64,000 nucleotides of DNA. Origin: Branchiostoma floridae. Its lineage: Eukaryota; Chordata; Leptocardii; Amphioxiformes; Branchiostomatidae. A model generated the notes under the pieces. That model saw only the letters and a list, made by a program, of their open reading frames with translations, ran no database searches and was not told the DNA's origin. Position numbers and translations under genes: made by a program. Of this stretch, positions 26,615-32,724 are shown one piece after another. How positions within the stretch are numbered: position 1 is the stretch's first letter; the number at the start of each line of letters is the position of its first letter. The stretch is from assembly GCF_000003815.2 (NCBI RefSeq), contig NC_049985.1, forward strand, positions 2,736,970 to 2,800,969, given 5' to 3'.

Positions 26615-29600
26615 GGTAAGGGGGGGGTGACAAAAGTGGAAATTGAAAAAAAATATGAAGAACAGACACATTGATTTGAATGGACCCTGATGCATAAATT
26701 ATGTTACTTTCAAACATATTCAAATGTTGTACATGCAAAAGTTATTATACCCCTGATGCTAATACGACAGGGTATTTTACCGGGAATCAACAGTCATCCA
26801 AAAAGTAAGTTTATGAAGGTTAAATATTACATAAAATGCCACTCATAACGGGGGGGGTCCAAAGTCCGGTAAGGTCCAATGTCCGGTAACGTTTTAAAAA
26901 TCATTGTTGCGGAGACATGCATGGGTAGCTGCGCATGATAAGTACAACTAGTTATGGACTAAACCTTGTTGTAAATAACTGCAAAGCGGAAGTATGTGTT
27001 GAAGTTCGTAAGTCCCAGTAGATAAAGATCGAAAAAATTGCACAAGTTTCACGCCTTCCGTACAGGCTGACGAGGGAACTTGCTGAGAACATGGTCTTCG
27101 AAACTGTTGAATTATACTTCGTACAATGCATCATGTGATAATATGTCACCACATACATGAAGGTTATTTATTAAACTTTCCATTGAAAACACAGACGAGT
27201 CTTGTCTTTGTCTTTACCTTGGATAATCGGAGCTAAAATGATGACCACTGTTTCCACTCCATCGCTGCATCCGCCATTTTGACTAATCACGTGATTCTCG
27301 TCATGTGATCATTCGAACGTAACACAAGACGACTCGCAGCTGTTCGCAACAACTCACAACACAGCTTCAAGTTACGTGCAGTTTTGCGCTTTTCCGCATG
27401 TCGTCGCGGTAAGTTGACATCTCTGGATTATTCCTTGGACGTTTCCGTTTGTATAAGTTATATTTTGACAACGAAACATGTGATACGGGAACGAAAACAT
27501 AAAAATTCTCACTATACATGACTTCTCGTTCGATTGAATGCCCATATTTAATTCGAACTCCACAAGGTTAAAGAATTAATCGCGTATTATTATCGTAATT
27601 TGTTGAGTACAAGTTGAAATACTTAAGTCGTGTTGGCCATGAGCAAACAAGTAAACAAACAAGTAAACAAACAAACAAACAAAGAGGTGCATTTTCTTTT
27701 TAATATCTGATTGATGGTGTATTATTTGGGAAGGGAAATCTCAGTTCATAAACGACATTTGTCTCATTGTCAGATGGCGTCAAGGAGGAAAAAATATAAC
27801 CAGGAAGACATGGATAGAGCTCTACAAGCATTGAAGAGACAGACGAAAACACACTCAATAATACAGCAAAGGAATATGGTATTCCTCAATCAACACTGCA
27901 TGACAAAGTACGGGCAAATCGAAAGAAAGGATGGGCAGACCCTCCATCCTCTCACCAGAGGAGGAGGGGGCCCTCGTGGTCTATGCCAAGTATCTGGCAG
28001 AGAAGGGGTTTCCCCCTACAGTCAGGGTGATCAAAGCCCTTGCTTTTGAAGTGGAGAAGAAACGTGCCAAAGGAAGGGGAGAAGAACCTCGCTTCAAGGA
28101 CTCCGGCCCCGGGAAGAGATGGTGGAAGGGATTTAAAGGCCGCCATCCCGACCTCAGCTTAAGGTCACCAGATCAACTCGACAAGGAAAGAGCGGCCTTT
28201 TCCACAGCCGGCGTAGTCTTTGAACACTTCGAACGACTGGAGCAAATTCTGACGGATGCAAAAGCCAAGGACAAAAGACCGCATGTTATCTACAATGCAG
28301 ACGAAACTGGCATGGATTTGTCGGCTAAAGTGTCCAAGGTCATTGTTCCCAAGGGCTGGAAGAGATCTCCGTCACGACGAGTCGGTGGCCGTGACCATGT
28401 GTCGGCACTTGTGTGCATCTCAGCGGCAGGGCAGACAGTGCCACCCATGATCATATATAATAAAGCGTTTCCGGGGGGGAAATACACTGAGGGCGGACCT
28501 GCTAACGCATTGTACGCTTACTCCGACTCAGGTTTCATTGATGATGAGCTGTTCGAGAGATGGTTCAAGCTATCTTTTCTCAAGCACTGCACAAGCGACA
28601 GGCCGGTAATCCTTATCCTGGATCAGCACTACAGTCATATCACGCTTAGAGTGCTAGAGGATGCAATTCAAAACGACGTTATAATCTTAGGTCTCCCCCC
28701 TCACACGACCCACTTCCTCCAGCCCCTTGATGTGAGTGTGTTCGCGCCACTCAAGAAGAAGTGGGCAATGACCCTGGAAGTGATGCAGGCAGCGAACACC
28801 TCGTTTCATGTTACAAAACGGAACTTTGCTAACATATTTAGTTCAGTTTATGACAACGCCATCAATCCTGCCATCATCAAGACATCGTTTGCAAAAACGG
28901 GAATTTATCCATTTAATGACGAGGCCGTCGATGACAAATGGATCCGAATGTCTGCAGCGGAGTTGGGGGAGTCAACTTCCACCACGGCGACTCCAACTGC
29001 CGCGTCATCCACCACGGCAACTCCAACTGCCACGGCCACGTCGTCCACTACGGAAACTCCAACTGCCACGGCCACGTCGTCCACCACGGAAACTCCAACT
29101 GCCACGTCGTCTACCACGGCGACTCCTTCCGCGATGACTCCAACTGCCGCTTCTTCTTCTCAACAGGACAGAACACCTGCCAGTGCTTCCAATACTGCTT
29201 GCCCAACATGTAATGCGGCATGTACAGTTTGTAACCCGCTGCAAAGTCCGTTGATTCAAACTCTCATCCCACCGGAACTGCATGATATCCTCATCCCAAT
29301 ACCACCAGCAAAAAAGTCATCACGCTGCAATCTCAACAGACGACTGACTGGTAGAGTGTTAACGCACTCTGAAGTAATGGAAGAGATGCGGTTGAAAGAG
29401 AAAGAAAAGAAAGAAAAGGAAGAAAAGAAAGAACGAAGGAAAGAAGAGATGAAGAAGAAACGCGAGGAGAAGGAGCAGAAAGAGTTGGAAAAGAGGCTGC
29501 AGAAAGAAAAGAAACAAGCCGAGAGTGTAAAGAAGTTGGCAGAAAAGGAAGAGAGAAAACGAAAGAGACAGGAGCTTGCGGAGGCAAGGAAGAAACAACG

Positions 29601-32411
29601 CATAGAAGGGAAAGAAAACCAGCGCCCTACTAGGCCACGAGACGTAAGAGTACGTATCAGGCACATGTTTTTTTCCATATTCAATATCTAATCTTTCAAA
29701 ATGTTTTTCCCAGTTCGATAATGTTTATCATATTTGGACAATCCGACTCAATTGATGGAGGTATTCTGGTTCATTTGCTATATACATTTGCTATATTCAG
29801 AATTTTGGATTGTAATAAGAGTGTAGCGAATACAGACACAATAGAATACGTGGTCTTGTGAGCATAACTACATATATCTATAGTTCTCTTTACTATGATC
29901 TTAGTTATGAATGATGTCTATGTTTTAGTTATAAATGAATTTTTTTTCGTCGAATCAGTTTTACTTTCATGGTTTGTTGTTATACTCGGCCACAGGAAGG
30001 TTCCAGTCGTAGCCGTCCCGTGAAGCCGCCGTCGTGGTATGCAGAATACGAAATGGGCCAGGGAGAAGATGAAGAAGCAGAGTAAAGAAGATTCTAGTGT
30101 ACCCTTAAATCCACACGATTGATAGCGTTCCTCTTACGCCTATGATCGGTTTACAGAATTGAAAACTTCAATTTTTGGAGTAAAGATTTTGCTGTTTGTA
30201 GACCGTATTCGCTTGTTCAGTAGGACTGCAACTTCTGCAAGGTCGTCAGAATTCAGTACGGGGAGTTTTGATCTTCTGTATTAAGGTCTGTAACAGTTCC
30301 AAGTTCTTATCTCAGCTATGATAGAAATTTAAGATGAACAAGTTCACAATGTTCGTATGTGCACGGATCTATACATGGAACCGTTTCCGCCTTTCACCGT
30401 AAACGTGTAACGTTACATCCTATCACTACCAGTGCCCTCAGTGCGGCGAAAACTGTTATTATCGTATCGTTTAGCTATCTATTTCATTACATCGAAAAAT
30501 GTTTAAGATATACCTGTTAACAAAAGTTTGTATTAATGTTCTTCCACTACGAGCAAAATACTGAGACGTTTGGGCGTAACGGTAGGTTTCAGGCGTAAGA
30601 TTCTGCAGGTCAAATAAACAGACTGTCAGATATACTGTTTCCGTAGACTCACACTAGTGCGAGTGTTCAGTGCTTTATTTCTTCGGTAAATATCATTATA
30701 GGGCTGTTTTTTCAGACGTTAGCCTAAAAAGAAAAGAAAAGACAAAAGGCAGACCACAATTGTGGCGGCGTGTGTGTCATGCTAAAACTAGTAACAAAAT
30801 TTCCTAAAGCCGTCTCTTGACAGTCAGCAATATTACGTGCTAGAAGATAAAAACATCAAGTACCATAATTGCAAACTGTCGTTGTTGATCAAGAAGATCG
30901 TTACGTACCTGGGACATCCTCATCTTCAGACCTGACAAACGTGCTCACTTGACGTTTCTGTCACAGTCAAATAGTCAGTCGCAAGGATGGGAAAATGACT
31001 AGTCGGCTGGACGATGACAATATGTACACACGAACTACTATTTATCTACCCCTTTTTTATTCATTTACTCACCTTAGTTTATCTCTTTAATTTTTGAAAT
31101 GTCATATATTATTAAGTTTTTATGCACCGTCAGGAGTTGAAACAATATGCAACATCAACGAATGAATTACTCTTACTCTAGTCCCCTTTTTAAAAAAATG
31201 TAAATGTCCCGAGCCACTTGTAAACATGCCTTGACGATACCAATCGTCTCGGTGCAGGTGTAGCACGCGGGATACAACAAACGTTTGAAAGCGATTAAAG
31301 GTTGTCAGTAACTAAAGCTAAATGATTCTTCCTACATTGCGTATCTAAGACACATAACATTTATTTATTCCTGCAACAAACATCTGAGCCATGGCTGAGA
31401 CAATAGTGGCAACCGTACCACCCCCATCGCAGTGCTGTTTGCTCTTGGTATAGGCCGATGACCCGTGTTATCACCTTACAGTTTCCGCCGGGTCAGCAGT
31501 TTGCATGGAATTTTACAAACTGTAGTCCACTCATCATAGTTACTCACTTTGTTATAGCTGTAGCAGGCCCGAAAGAGATCGACCCAAAGGCAAGGTTATT
31601 GGAACATAAGAACAGATCTGCCGCAGGCCCACAGGACGATGTTTTTCATGACTTTATTTTGATCGCAGCTATCGTGAGTGTATCGGCGTAATGAAACAAA
31701 TGGACCATGTATGTAAATTTCGGAACAGTGTAGTAATGTTTTGTGTTATTTTGCGCACATGGGATAATCAAACGTAGCCAGAAATGACTTCTTAGTTACA
31801 TTACCGGAGTTTGGACCCCCTTTTTGTGCTGGAACGTTCCACTGGAACGCGAGCCAAAAACCTTCCGTAAGTTTTGTGTGTGGCCAAACCACAGTGCGGA
31901 ACGCTACCGTTAGATGAAATATATGTCTGTACAGCTTAAGCCATAGTTATATAGCTGTTAGAAGATGTAAGTTTGTTTTTGATGGGTTCAAGGTAAAATT
32001 GACAAGGACAAAAGCCATGCGCATTCACTTAGAACAGTTACCGGACTTTGGACCCCTCCCGTTAGTTATAAACCGCCACACAAAAAGTAAACAAACAAAG
32101 AACGGTTTTATCGTGTCCTTTTCAAGATGTGTGCTGTATTTTGAAGTGTGCAAACTGTGCAAACCGTGCAAACCTCTGGATTGATTGCAGCATTAGTAGA
32201 TATCTTTGATCTCACTATTTTTACGGCTGCCTTCTACTACCGGGCGGAATTATGAGAGTTGCGTTTGATCAAAAACAAAGAACTTCTTTGTTTTTGGACC
32301 GATAAAATATGGCAAGACCTGTCGATATTCAACGCGTACAACCCGTACCTTTCTCCTCTTGGTCTCTGCTACCGACTCCGCATATATGTCTGACTCTTCA
32401 GAACTCGCCAT
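2267..32411 (-). CDS. CCDC138: CCDC138 (coiled-coil domain-containing protein 138), 3'-incomplete, 14 exons
   Basis: Exons in transcript order: 32349-32411, 26508-26580, 25812-26027, 24319-24551, 22116-22253, 21698-21817, 21218-21295, 20557-20691, 19819-19962, 19015-19134, 18207-18414, 17250-17305, 16785-16853, 2267-2318. All junctions are AG/GT with matching phases and give about 570 codons. The start ATG at 32411 opens a short acidic N-terminus. Exons 2-4 are Ser/Arg-rich and probably disordered, exons 4-7 are Glu/Lys/Gln heptad-rich coiled coil, and exons 9-14 form a helical C-terminal domain. Diagnostic blocks shared with vertebrate CCDC138 (recalled, not searched) are the TYRRLGEELYRP region, YFKSGNLQVRLLSALIVLKT and ALMGSAVDVLLQLSTES. 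The vertebrate protein is about 665 residues, so roughly 90 C-terminal residues lie left of the window. The family is linked to centrosomes and cilia; no enzymatic activity is expected. Introns 1, 3, 4 and 13 carry mobile elements. Confidence 0.88.
2319..4186. other. Intron 13 of CCDC138, distal part
   Basis: No exon recognised. A short duplicated block (CATACCACA followed by GAAATTAGATTT-like sequence) occurs at about 3828 and 3975. Open frames of up to 128 codons here look random. Confidence 0.4.
4187..4840. mobile_element. Foldback (near-perfect palindrome) element, TTAA-flanked
   Basis: Two arms of about 310 bp (4191-4500 and 4525-4836) are almost perfect reverse complements around a roughly 30-bp AT-rich loop. 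Outer ends read TTAAGGTATCTTGGTTGGCT and, reversed, TTAAGGTTTCTCGGTTGGCT. TTAA at both ends suggests a piggyBac- or Kolobok-like MITE. No coding capacity; the RNA would form a long hairpin. Confidence 0.85.
4860..5660. repeat. Tandem array, about 150-180 bp units
   Basis: Four diverged copies of a unit containing TCCATTAACTTTTTCTTT, GTATTTCATCTACAAAGTCC, TATGCATAGATAAAACAC and AATCATTTATT. No coding signal. Confidence 0.8.
5750..6500. repeat. Tandem array, about 150-180 bp units
   Basis: Five copies of a unit with GAGATGGACCAATAAAC, CATCGTTTTCATGTTTCA, ATCAGCACCATCAATAAG and CACAAATGTTTGGAG. Copies differ by substitutions and small deletions. Confidence 0.85.
6653..6980 (-). CDS. Orphan terminal-exon-like reading frame, function unknown
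   Basis: Open on the minus strand from an ATTTCAG acceptor at about 6973 to a TAG near 6653. Encodes about 108 residues including LLDVCHQQLLKSARKFKIPT and GVSVTVQFVDDKAIVTAWFL. Balanced composition and beta-strand-like pattern suggest real coding sequence. It is not part of CCDC138 by homology. The same frame extends upstream to an ATG at 7024. Product unknown. Confidence 0.4.
7030..8140. other. Intron sequence, nothing recognised
   Basis: AT-rich single-copy-looking sequence. Open frames below 95 codons without recognisable domains. Confidence 0.3.
8148..10640. repeat. Mixed-orientation repeat array, about 130-160 bp units
   Basis: Direct units (about 8150, 8930, 9512 and 9690) contain GGCCAGAGGGTTGTGGACTT, GGTCATTGCCAAACAACAG, CTAAATCCACCTTGATTA and CTGCTTTAGGGGGTACCAG. 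From 9900 on, units appear as reverse complements (CAGTGGGCACCTTA, CAAGGTGGATTTAAACAG, GGCAACAAACTTATGG), and 10510-10640 is a near-complete inverted unit. Confidence 0.8.
9117..9300. mobile_element. Partial copy of the CAGGGCTCGAAATAC MITE
   Basis: CAGGGCTTGAAATACCACCT, GCATATGCAGGTTAG and TCTACCTGCACCTAACCTGC match the reverse complement of the right half of the 40079-40433 element. The other terminus is not seen. Confidence 0.65.
10650..11530. other. Intron sequence without recognised features
   Basis: A 79-codon open frame at 10749-10988 has no recognisable domain. Otherwise AT-rich. Confidence 0.3.
11538..11905. repeat. Tandem duplication, about 185-bp units
   Basis: GTATTGCATTTCAAAAAGTT to AAAACTAGAATCAT occurs at 11538-11720 and again at 11727-11905, about 85 % alike. 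Confidence 0.8.
12617..12835 (-). CDS. Orphan reading frame, 72 codons, function unknown
   Basis: Starts MMYTEALDVVCMKLHQKQRS and ends GKIIQENKEEML then TAA. Residue mix looks protein-like and amphipathic-helical. I do not recognise it. It could be a nested gene's exon within CCDC138 intron 13 or part of a repeat. The tandem copy at about 13190-13290 keeps only ALDVVCMKLHQKQRSFLTVA. Confidence 0.35.
   Translation of the reverse strand: MMYTEALDVVCMKLHQKQRSFLTVANASLFSIDFIQKFSDNTDVESHTARHKSMEIFMNIGKIIQENKEEML
12750..13620. repeat. Tandem duplication of about 430-455 bp
   Basis: The block 12750-13170 (GTAAGAAAGGATCGCTGTTT to the tRNA-like end) is repeated with few differences at 13190-13620. 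The first copy borders a 72-codon reading frame, and the second retains only the 5' part of that frame. Confidence 0.85.
13088..13165 (-). mobile_element. tRNA-Arg(TCG)-like sequence, degenerate
   Basis: Minus strand shows an A-box-like TTAGTTCAATCGGTAAAG, an anticodon-loop-like CTTCGGA, and a perfect B box GGTTCGAAACC, as in tRNA-Arg(TCG). The acceptor stem does not pair, so this is a tRNA-derived repeat rather than a functional gene. A second copy (13546-13604), with TTAGCTCAATCGG, lies in the duplicated segment. Confidence 0.5.
13820..14000. repeat. CGTAATTCGTAG-type short repeats
   Basis: Motifs ACGTAATTCGTAGCGAGG, AGCGTAATACGTAGGG and AGCGTAAATCG recur six or so times in about 150 bp. 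Possibly the end of an unidentified DNA transposon. Confidence 0.5.
14475..15395 (+). repeat. Exon-like tandem array (five copies)
   Basis: A core of about 80 bp recurs at about 14490, 14715, 15015, 15215 and 15325: GGCTTACGGATAATC, CTTGATAAATTTGAGATC, TGTTTGCCAATTGCTGGGG. Four copies end in a consensus GTAAGA donor and two begin after TTACAG. The plus strand reads KDRLTDNPLDKFEICLPIAG. No host gene on this strand is identified here. Confidence 0.7.
15620..16690. repeat. Tandem array, about 120-190 bp units
   Basis: At least eight copies of CACGCAAGGAAGTGGTGAAG, TTGTAAGGCTTGGAGGGGG, CATAGCTGTAAAACTTG and GAACTCTTTGTGACTGTTC between 15620 and 16690, just inside intron 13 next to exon 13. Confidence 0.85.
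16785..16853 (-). CDS. CCDC138: CCDC138 exon 13
   Basis: 69 nt, phase 0 to phase 0, 23 residues: CKELFLHYQGVQVILPFVKG plus three. Aligns with the vertebrate FLEYQSVPVILSHL region. Acceptor TTTCCAG, donor GTAAAT. The following intron is about 14.5 kb. Confidence 0.85.
17071..17213. repeat. (CAGT)n/(CACT)n microsatellite
   Basis: About 140 bp of GTCA/CAGT tetranucleotides changing to CACT near 17185. On the minus (CCDC138) strand the last part reads GTGAGTGAGTGAG, a run of donor-like sites 36-65 bp after the exon 12 donor. Confidence 0.95.
17250..17305 (-). CDS. CCDC138: CCDC138 exon 12
   Basis: 56 nt, phase 1 to phase 0, encoding DYLAHVFEVLRNDLRLEK after the split codon. Acceptor CCTACAG, consensus donor GTAAGT. 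A (TGAG)n/(ACTG)n simple repeat begins 36 bp into the intron. Confidence 0.85.
18207..18414 (-). CDS. CCDC138: CCDC138 exon 11 (most conserved block)
   Basis: 208 nt, phase 0 to phase 1. Contains ATYRRLGEELYRPTVV and GVYFKSGNLQVRLLSALIVL, the blocks that identified the gene. A variable Gly/Pro/Lys-rich loop separates them. It is markedly GC-richer than its surroundings. Acceptor CTCCAG, donor GTGGGT. Confidence 0.92.
19015..19134 (-). CDS. CCDC138: CCDC138 exon 10
   Basis: 120 nt, phase 0 to phase 0, 40 residues beginning VLPHLSELLHQVSTSHTRLH and containing LQFVFWAMFNIQQ, equivalent to the vertebrate FVKFIYWSL segment. Acceptor CTGTACAG, donor GTGGGT. A diverged copy of the acceptor-side sequence lies just upstream on the minus strand (about 19180-19240). 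Confidence 0.86.
19375..19822 (-). repeat. Exon-end/splice-donor minisatellite (14 junctions)
   Basis: The core read on the minus strand, ATACAGGACAGGTGTATCAA plus G then GTGAG, recurs 14 times at 28-30 bp or about 44 bp spacing, the first being the real end of exon 9. Most copies keep a GTGAG(T/A/C) donor; two have GTTAGT and the last GTGATG. Longer units contain CTACCTGCACCTGAGCT and encode VSLPAPELIQDRCIK-like 15-residue blocks. Confidence 0.88.
19819..19962 (-). CDS. CCDC138: CCDC138 exon 9
   Basis: 144 nt, phase 0 to phase 0. Begins PSGLLEMLAVLLDWVCEANL, then five Gln, and ends APELIQDRCIK. Joined to exon 10 it gives RCIK-VLPHLSELL, matching the equivalent vertebrate junction. The last ~30 bp and the donor are copied 13 more times downstream (19381-19810), so the true donor is chosen because it ends the first complete copy and keeps phase 0. 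Some longer units would also insert in frame. Confidence 0.82.
20557..20691 (-). CDS. CCDC138: CCDC138 exon 8 (Pro/Gln linker)
   Basis: 135 nt, phase 0 to phase 0. Starts RKQQFTERQKGVENIPPPQQ and continues as a Pro/Lys/Thr-rich linker between the coiled coil and the C-terminal helical domain. Acceptor TGTGCAG, donor GTACAA. Confidence 0.83.
20757..21000. mobile_element. hAT-like MITE with CAAGT-rich ends, reverse orientation
   Basis: Right end reversed reads CAGGGTTGGATAAG. Interior has CGGGCAAGT and CTTGCCTGATAGGACAAGTG. The same family forms part of each ankyrin-gene intron unit (47160-47503, 49517-49867). Confidence 0.5.
21218..21295 (-). CDS. CCDC138: CCDC138 exon 7 (coiled coil end)
   Basis: 78 nt, phase 0 to phase 0; LTEVQELKKKLEVQASSLER and six further residues. 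Acceptor ATTATTAG, donor GTAAAG. Heptad leucines continue those of exon 6. Confidence 0.85.
21698..21817 (-). CDS. CCDC138: CCDC138 exon 6 (coiled coil)
   Basis: 120 nt, phase 0 to phase 0, 40 residues. RTKENKRLQHSFEVMKQAND closely resembles the vertebrate CCDC138 coiled coil (K-E-x-K-R-L-x-x-S-F-x-x-x-K). Acceptor GACAG, donor GTAGGG. Confidence 0.88.
22116..22253 (-). CDS. CCDC138: CCDC138 exon 5 (coiled coil)
   Basis: 138 nt, phase 0 to phase 0, 46 residues rich in Glu, Arg, Leu and Gln (for example RRELLVLERERALDEIEEQH). It corresponds to the first half of the family coiled coil. Flanked by GGGGTAAAAC-side acceptor CCCCAG and donor GTAAGT. Confidence 0.87.
22500..22825 (-). mobile_element. 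tRNA-derived SINE interrupted by the LINE
   Basis: Read on the minus strand it has an A box (GGCAAAGTGGGTATAG, supplied by 24261-24283 across the LINE) and a B box (GAGTTCGATCTC, about 22750-22762). The body includes GGTACTTGCTGCTTTCTCTG and CTGTAGTGATTGCACAA. The same body occurs at 63655-63930, which shows it is a dispersed family. The LINE target duplication lies inside the SINE head. Confidence 0.75.
22805..23976 (+). pseudogene. Reverse transcriptase C-terminal fragment, frameshifted
   Basis: First part about 22826-23140 in one frame, second about 23130-23976 in another. It lacks the endonuclease and the catalytic palm region (no YxDD box), so it cannot be active. Codon use and conserved blocks match non-LTR retrotransposon ORF2. 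Confidence 0.88.
22826..24254 (+). mobile_element. 5'-truncated non-LTR retrotransposon (Jockey/CR1-like)
   Basis: Flanked by the 11-bp target duplication AATCACTATAC (22815-22825 and 24255-24265). The body encodes the C-terminal end of a reverse transcriptase (WLVTFNPQKT, HKHLGLHLTRDLSW) and the typical C-terminal domain (RPLIEYANVAW, FSWNQLPLSA). A CxC...H...C segment (TCKCGNSDETTEHYLLHC) ends the protein near 23976. One frameshift at about 23130 separates the two halves. It ends in an A-rich AATAAAATAAAAAT tail. Antisense to CCDC138. Confidence 0.9.
24319..24551 (-). CDS. CCDC138: CCDC138 exon 4
   Basis: 233 nt, phase 1 to phase 0. Begins DPTVLEEEETFMPTES and ends with the start of the coiled coil (KKVYKELVSINNKLQ) before a GTCAGT donor. 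Two truncated 5' copies of this exon lie just upstream (24609-24712 and 24770-24873). Only this acceptor leads through the complete exon to the donor in frame. Confidence 0.87.
24609..24873 (-). repeat. Two truncated tandem copies of CCDC138 exon 4 5' part with acceptors
   Basis: Acceptor-to-exon junctions recur at 24712 and 24873, exactly 161 bp apart and 161 bp from the real exon 4 acceptor at 24551. Each copy carries about 104 bp of exon (DPTVLEEEETFMPTES to NDxDFD), then switches to a short intron-like segment and the next acceptor. They lack the donor and the 3' half of the exon. Because 161 is not a multiple of three, use of an upstream acceptor would shift the frame. Confidence 0.85.
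24964..25396. mobile_element. hAT-type MITE (433 bp) in CCDC138 intron 3
   Basis: 21-bp terminal inverted repeats (TAGGGCTGGGTATCGGTACA versus TAGGGGTGGGTACCGGTACA, 2 mismatches) flanked by the perfect 8-bp duplication CTGCGTAT (24956-24963 and 25397-25404). No transposase; the interior has repeated GGTCCAGGTCCGGACCTG-like palindromes. Confidence 0.9.
25812..26027 (-). CDS. CCDC138: CCDC138 exon 3
   Basis: 216 nt between a CACACAG acceptor and a GTAAGA donor, phase 1 to phase 1. Encodes a Ser/Arg-rich stretch (SDRSPRRSKSRFSPEGL), then a helix (YYNRALKDLYEIIKISSNRL) and an Asp-rich linker. Confidence 0.85.
26508..26580 (-). CDS. CCDC138: CCDC138 exon 2
   Basis: 73 nt, phase 0 in and phase 1 out; encodes EKRKASARLFGDVLSSAPSS and a few more residues. 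The acceptor CCAG follows directly on a (CA)n/(C)n simple repeat that serves as its pyrimidine tract. The donor is GTGGGC. Its phases bridge exon 1 and exon 3, whose direct joining would give a stop. Confidence 0.75.
26584..26627. repeat. (TG)n(G)n microsatellite at CCDC138 exon 2 acceptor
   Basis: TGTGTGTGTGTG followed by long G runs. On the minus strand it is a C/CA tract ending directly at the CCAG acceptor of exon 2, so it is the polypyrimidine tract. Confidence 0.9.
27258..27310 (+). promoter_or_regulatory. Likely promoter motifs of the pogo element
   Basis: CCGCCATTTTG (27271-27281) and CACGTG (27288-27293) lie about 500 bp upstream of the transposase start, the same motif pair as in the host CCDC138/NAXD promoter. 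Function is inferred. Confidence 0.4.
27774..30085 (+). CDS. pogo/Tigger-family transposase, two early frameshifts, one 3' intron
   Basis: Cut-and-paste transposase of the pogo (CENP-B-like) group. The start at 27774 opens MASRRKKYNQEDMDRAL, a psq-type helix-turn-helix. The frame then slips near 27842 and again near 27930, so the HTH is spread over three frames; the main frame 27931-29643 is open. It holds a second HTH (GRPSILSPEEEGALVVYAKY), then DDE residues Asp124 (YNADETGMD), Asp231 (ILDQHYSH) and Asp267 (FLQPLDVS), counting from 27931. The usual DGH is DQH here. A Thr/Ala-rich repeat, a Cys cluster and a Lys/Glu coiled tail follow. A GTAAGA donor at 29644 and CACAG acceptor at 29995 (phase 0) add a last exon, 29996-30085, ending GEDEEAE. 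Confidence 0.88.
30086..31800. other. Non-coding 3' part of the pogo element
   Basis: No coding signal beyond a 77-codon open frame at 31458-31691 that resembles nothing I know. AT-rich, no internal repeats seen; presumably 3' UTR and spacer. Confidence 0.4.
32349..32411 (-). CDS. CCDC138: CCDC138 exon 1 (start codon)
   Basis: Encodes 21 residues beginning MASSEESDIYAES, ending in Lys-Arg-Arg-Lys before a GTACGG donor (phase 0). The same frame stays open upstream to 32486, but this ATG is preferred because it joins in phase to exon 2 and faces the NAXD promoter. The pogo element ends only 287 bp downstream, inside intron 1. Confidence 0.75.
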
Positions 32412-32724
32412 CTGTCGTCCATCGGCCTGGTAAGTCGAGAAATAACGGAAAAATCCATAAACAGCTGATCGACTTCGCACTTTCACTCAAACTTCCGCCA
32501 TTTTGAATTTCGAGCGAGAAGTCAAATCTCGTTTAAAGTCACGTGACCAAAATTATATTCAATGTTTTTACAGATATTAGAGGAGAATTATGGATGATTT
32601 TGTATACTGCTTTATTAGATATGTAAACTATGATATGAATTTACACATTTTAGTGTATGTAATTAATCAAATATGAAGTATAAGTTGCCCTCTCGCCGTT
32701 TCTCGCGAGATGATATTCCCAGAA
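32412..32724. promoter_or_regulatory. Bidirectional CCDC138/NAXD promoter
   Basis: The two genes are head to head, with about 300 bp between their start codons. The interval has CCGCCATTTTG (YY1-type) at 32495-32505, a CACGTG E-box at 32540-32545, and TCTCGCGAGA at 32701-32710. The last is the palindromic element known as the BANP/CGCG motif of CpG-type housekeeping promoters. It overlaps the first possible NAXD ATG (32710), which favours 32725 as the NAXD start. Promoter function is inferred from motifs and gene layout. Confidence 0.7.

Larger units (their letters stand above)
26848..32062 (+). mobile_element. pogo-type DNA transposon (autonomous-like), 5215 bp
   Basis: Terminal inverted repeats of 25 bp (26848-26872 and 32038-32062) differ at one position; the shared core is GGGGTCCAAAGTCCGGTAA. 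Both ends abut TA (26846-26847 and 32063-32064), the target duplication of Tc1/mariner-pogo elements. Subterminal copies of the same motif lie at 26873-26890 and 31801-31820. It encodes a DDE transposase on the plus strand and sits in CCDC138 intron 1, antisense to the gene, 287 bp from exon 1. Confidence 0.92.

Noticed and set aside
28905-29684. Minus-strand and alternative-frame open frames of 70-142 codons
   Set aside because: Shadows of the transposase Thr/Ala repeat and Lys/Glu tail.
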